Positions 61,691-64,000 of a stretch of DNA of 64,000 bases are shown in pieces. How positions within the stretch are numbered: position 1 is the stretch's first letter; each line of letters begins with the position of its first letter. Where the stretch lies: positions 1,488,001 through 1,552,000 of the forward strand of contig NZ_AP023287.1 in NCBI RefSeq assembly GCF_014218295.1, read 5' to 3'. Source of the DNA: Mycolicibacterium litorale (GTDB lineage: Bacteria > Actinomycetota > Actinomycetes > Mycobacteriales > Mycobacteriaceae). The notes beneath the pieces are model-generated. The model was not told where the DNA came from and ran no database searches. It was given only the letters and a program-made list of their open reading frames with translations. The position numbers and the translations under genes are program-made.

Positions 61691-62616
61691 GCACGAGCGT
61701 GGGCGGTGATCGAAACAAGGCTACTTCCGTGCCGGGACTCGAAATGCCGGCGATTCACGAGGCAGCAAACAATGCGTCAGGTAAAGGTCAGAAGTGTTAT
61801 CTCCGGCTAAATGCGGTCCGTTTAGCATCTCTCCTCGTCGCGACGCTTTCCGGTGCCGCAGGACTGGTTATCGGGAGCTTCGACTTCTCGGGTCTCGTAC
61901 TGCTGGCCGCCTTTCTCATTGCAGCTGTGTCTGAAATTGCGCTAATTAGATTTCAGCCTGAGCGCGACTGGTATGCGGGTCGCGCAGTGGCTGAATCCAC
62001 CAAGACCCTTGCGTGGCGTTTTGCAGTGCAGGGCGAGCCCTTCGGCCCATCTGTTGCTGACGACGACGCCAGAGCTTTATTGCACGCTCGAATTGCGGAA
62101 GTGCTTCGACGTGGGCGTGATCGAATCACGGTAGGTCTCGGCGACGCGGTGCTTACAGAAAGCATGCTCAAGCTTCGACGGTCGCCGTTCGCTGTCCGCA
62201 AAGAGGCATACCTGAAGTGCCGAACTGAGGACCAGAGGAATTGGTACTCCCACAATGCAACGCTGAATGAGGTTCGCGCGACGCGTTTGCGATATGCGCT
62301 GCTTGTGGGTGAACTGTTGGCAGTCGTTGCCGCCTCGGTCGCGTTCGGGCGCGACGAACCGATCGACTTCGCCGGTGTGGTGGCCGCCTTCGTGGCTGGC
62401 GGGGCTGCTTGGTTAGCCATCAAGCAGCACTCGCAACTGACTTCGGCCTATCGAGTGGCGGCGGGGGAACTCGCCGTCCAAGCTGACGTACTTCAAAGAG
62501 TAGGCGAAACAGAGTGGCCTCAGGCAGTCGCCGACGCGGAGGAGGCAATCAGTCGCGAGCACACCATGTGGCTGGCCAGTAGGGGAGTGGAGCCGCTACC
62601 ACCGACGCCGCATTGA
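61687..62616 (+). CDS. SLATT/DUF4231 membrane protein (defence operon gene 3)
   Basis: 309-residue protein with two pairs of transmembrane helices: about residues 45-85 (VRLASLLVATLSGAAGLVIG, LLAAFLIAAVSEIALI) and about 205-250 (LLVGELLAVVAASVAFG, AGVVAAFVAGGAAWLAI). Between them is the family core ERDWYAGRAVAESTKTLAWR, seen in DUF4231/SLATT proteins. SLATT domains are predicted to be pore-forming effectors of nucleotide-based conflict systems. Starts with GTG 61687. As last gene of the operon it is the likely membrane-disrupting effector. Ends 222 bp before the right attachment repeat. Confidence 0.83.
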   Translation: MSTSVGGDRNKATSVPGLEMPAIHEAANNASGKGQKCYLRLNAVRLASLLVATLSGAAGLVIGSFDFSGLVLLAAFLIAAVSEIALIRFQPERDWYAGRAVAESTKTLAWRFAVQGEPFGPSVADDDARALLHARIAEVLRRGRDRITVGLGDAVLTESMLKLRRSPFAVRKEAYLKCRTEDQRNWYSHNATLNEVRATRLRYALLVGELLAVVAASVAFGRDEPIDFAGVVAAFVAGGAAWLAIKQHSQLTSAYRVAAGELAVQADVLQRVGETEWPQAVADAEEAISREHTMWLASRGVEPLPPTPH

Positions 62617-62838
62617 GCGCGGTGAGCCGAGCCGTTGTGGCTTGGCAACGTTAGGCAATACGGCGGCACGCTGGCTGGGGGCCGCGCTCCAGCAAACCCA
62701 ATTTGGGAACGGATTTGGGAACAAAACTCTGCGAAACCGCCCGAAATCGGTGAAACGGAGCGACATGCGCTGCACCCGACACCCGATCTGACCTGCGCAA
62801 ATGAGACTTAGCGGGACTCCAGAAATCCCCGGAAGCCA
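62617..62838. other. Right-end non-coding region of the element
   Basis: 222 bp with no credible gene between the SLATT gene and the right attachment repeat. It contains TGGGAACGGATTTGGGAAC at 62704-62722, which nearly repeats the left-end motif at 49867-49884 and may be an integrase or Xis arm site. Confidence 0.55.
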
Positions 62839-62863
62839 GCTCATAACCCAGAGGTCGCAGGTT
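62839..62863. other. attR core (duplicate of 25 bp of the tRNA gene)
   Basis: Exact 25-bp copy of 49732-49756. The bases after it (TGTTCTGTACCCGCTAACAG) still resemble the tRNA 3' end but with changes, so only a piece of the tRNA is present here. It marks the right border of the element. Confidence 0.88.
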
Positions 62864-63435
62864 TGTTCTGTACCCGCTAACAGGGCGTCGGGTAAATCTC
62901 TCATCGCGCCAGCGCTGCAGTCACGGGGCCGTAACGAGCGGAATCCCACCGCGAAGCGCCGGCTACGCGGGGGTCTTCGCGCCTCCGAGAAACGCTTCTG
63001 AGGGCTTGCGCCCAGAACGACCTCGCAGGAATCCGCTCAGCAACATAAGAGGCGGGTGCTGTCGCGCCGACACGACGGCGGATCGCCGGTTGGCAGACGG
63101 CAATCTATGCCTATGCAACGATGAAGTCCGCAAAGGACGGCAATCGGTACCGGGAGATCCGGCTGATTCCTGTTCGGGACTGCGTCGACGTGTCCCTTGT
63201 CGTCGATTCGCAACCTCACCTGTCCGCTGTCGCGGCCGAACTGCGCTGCGGTTCAAGTAGCTGGGGCATACGTACGCGGATAGTTCAGCAGCATGGATCC
63301 ACCGACTGTGACCGCGTCGCGTCTCCACGCGCGCTCGGGTGTCTAATCCGCAGCGAACCGATGCTGCAGTAACGCCGCCGCGGCCGATCGCGACACATAG
63401 TGTGCAGTCACGACAAAGAACTTTCTGGGGGAAGC
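62864..63435. other. Non-coding flank right of the element
   Basis: About 570 bp with only short frames on both strands, none with family features or a good ribosome-binding site. It may be chromosomal intergenic DNA or decayed element sequence. Nothing else seen. Confidence 0.5.
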
Positions 63436-63957
63436 ATGAAGTTGCGGAGGGCGCTCGCGGTTAAGCGAGCAGCGATTACTACAGGGGTCGCAGTGGCGCT
63501 GTGTTGCGGCTCTGGATGGGTGGTAGCGCCGGTTGCCTCCGCCTCACCAACCGACGACGCTTACTTGGCGGCGATCGAGGCCGACGGCGTCCCAATATTC
63601 GGCCGGGACTATGTCATCGCCCTCGGTCACGCCATATGCGACACGGCACGGCAGAATCCGTCCATGCAGGTCGTTGACTTGGTGCTGGACGTCGTGGGGA
63701 ATGAGAACAAACCGAGTCCATATAGTTTCGACCAGGGCAAGGTGATCGCCAACTCCGCGCTGGCCAACTACTGTCCCGGTGGAACTGCTGGCAGTGTGCC
63801 GGCTGCGCCGGTGATCGCGCCGCCGCCAGTCAACACGCCGTCCACACCGCCCGTGCTGGATGCGCCTAGCGCGAACGTACCCAACATAGGGTGCACATGG
63901 GTCAACGGTTACACCAAGAAAGACGGCACTCGCGTCAGAGGTCACTACAGATGCTGA
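63436..63957 (+). CDS. Secreted DUF732 protein
   Basis: 173-residue protein with a Sec signal peptide (basic MKLRRALAVKRAA, hydrophobic ITTGVAVALCCGSGWVVAPV, cleavage after ASA). The DUF732 domain (about residues 38-100) has the usual DDAYLAAIEADGVPIF and ALGHAICDTARQNPS, and a Pro/Ala-rich segment follows. The end is a Cys-flanked motif CTWVNGYTKKDGTRVRGHYR ending in Cys. DUF732 is a mycobacterial family of unknown function. GGGGGA ribosome-binding site precedes ATG 63436; the frame from 63400 has no support upstream. Confidence 0.85.
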   Translation: MKLRRALAVKRAAITTGVAVALCCGSGWVVAPVASASPTDDAYLAAIEADGVPIFGRDYVIALGHAICDTARQNPSMQVVDLVLDVVGNENKPSPYSFDQGKVIANSALANYCPGGTAGSVPAAPVIAPPPVNTPSTPPVLDAPSANVPNIGCTWVNGYTKKDGTRVRGHYRC

Positions 63958-64000
63958 GGCATGCTGGTCAGCAGTTTGGTTTCCGCCCTCTGGCGGCCTG

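Larger units (their letters stand above)
49732..62863. mobile_element. 13.1-kb integrative mobilizable element in the initiator tRNA gene
   Basis: Bounded by exact 25-bp direct repeats from the tRNA. Contains xis and a tyrosine integrase (minus strand), a MobF relaxase-helicase (plus strand), a HigBA-like toxin-antitoxin pair, a HEPN-motif protein, a DNA-kinase-like/MazG-like pair and a three-gene TIR/SLATT operon. There is no FtsK/TraB-type transfer pump, replication initiator, or phage structural gene, so an integrative mobilizable element (or decayed conjugative element) fits best. Base composition falls in the right half (about 58200-62600). The integrase is frameshifted, so the element may be immobile now. 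Confidence 0.87.

Noticed and set aside
63121..63372. 83-codon plus-strand frame before the DUF732 gene
   Set aside because: No ribosome-binding site, no recognisable domain, and overlapping frames of equal quality on both strands.

Overview
The window is chromosomal DNA of a fast-growing Mycobacterium/Mycolicibacterium-type actinomycete. It is GC-rich, uses many GTG starts and 4-bp stop/start overlaps, and carries genes diagnostic of mycobacteria (sigH-rshA, pdtaS, whiB1, whiB7, adnAB, mycoredoxin, MmpS-type and DUF3152 proteins). From memory of the M. tuberculosis H37Rv map, bases 204-44507 follow the inverted Rv3223c-Rv3193c block almost gene for gene; no database search was run.

Regions. 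(1) 1-3120: the SigH/RshA stress sigma system behind a SigH-like promoter, a 24-codon ribosomal protein bL37 gene, a biotinyl-domain protein and the PdtaS kinase, whose 3' end has been copied into a 26-bp tandem array. (2) 3417-8337: whiB1, a lipid-kinase family protein, the entC-gpm2-GNAT group and a ParA-like ATPase. (3) 8342-13886: an insertion relative to the M. tuberculosis order, with a hydrolase, an HD protein resembling cyanamide hydratase, a reductase, a cupin remnant, a MocR regulator and a cobalt-type nitrile hydratase operon. (4) 13950-35786: conserved housekeeping and DNA-repair genes (rhlE, moeZ, adnA-adnB, nudC, mrx1, uvrD2). (5) 35787-44507: whiB7 with a long leader (upstream ORF and terminator-like hairpin), an ABC1 kinase, an orphan cyclodehydratase-like protein, a zincin-like protein, a PDZ-Lon protease and a UPF0182 membrane protein. 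(6) 44539-49476: a SARP/AAA regulator and a frameshifted FAD oxidase.

(7) 49732-62863: an integrative element inserted in an initiator tRNA-Met gene. A 25-bp piece of the tRNA (49732-49756) is repeated at 62839-62863. Between the copies lie a HEPN-motif protein, a HigBA-like toxin-antitoxin pair, xis, a frameshifted tyrosine integrase, a possible oriT, a MobF relaxase-helicase and two candidate phage-defence or DNA-modification modules: a convergent 5-hmdU-DNA-kinase-like / MazG-like pair, and a three-gene operon joined by 4-bp overlaps (zinc-ribbon protein, TIR-like ThsB-type protein, SLATT/DUF4231 membrane protein). This cargo is the most novel part of the window. (8) 62864-64000: little coding content until a secreted DUF732 protein.
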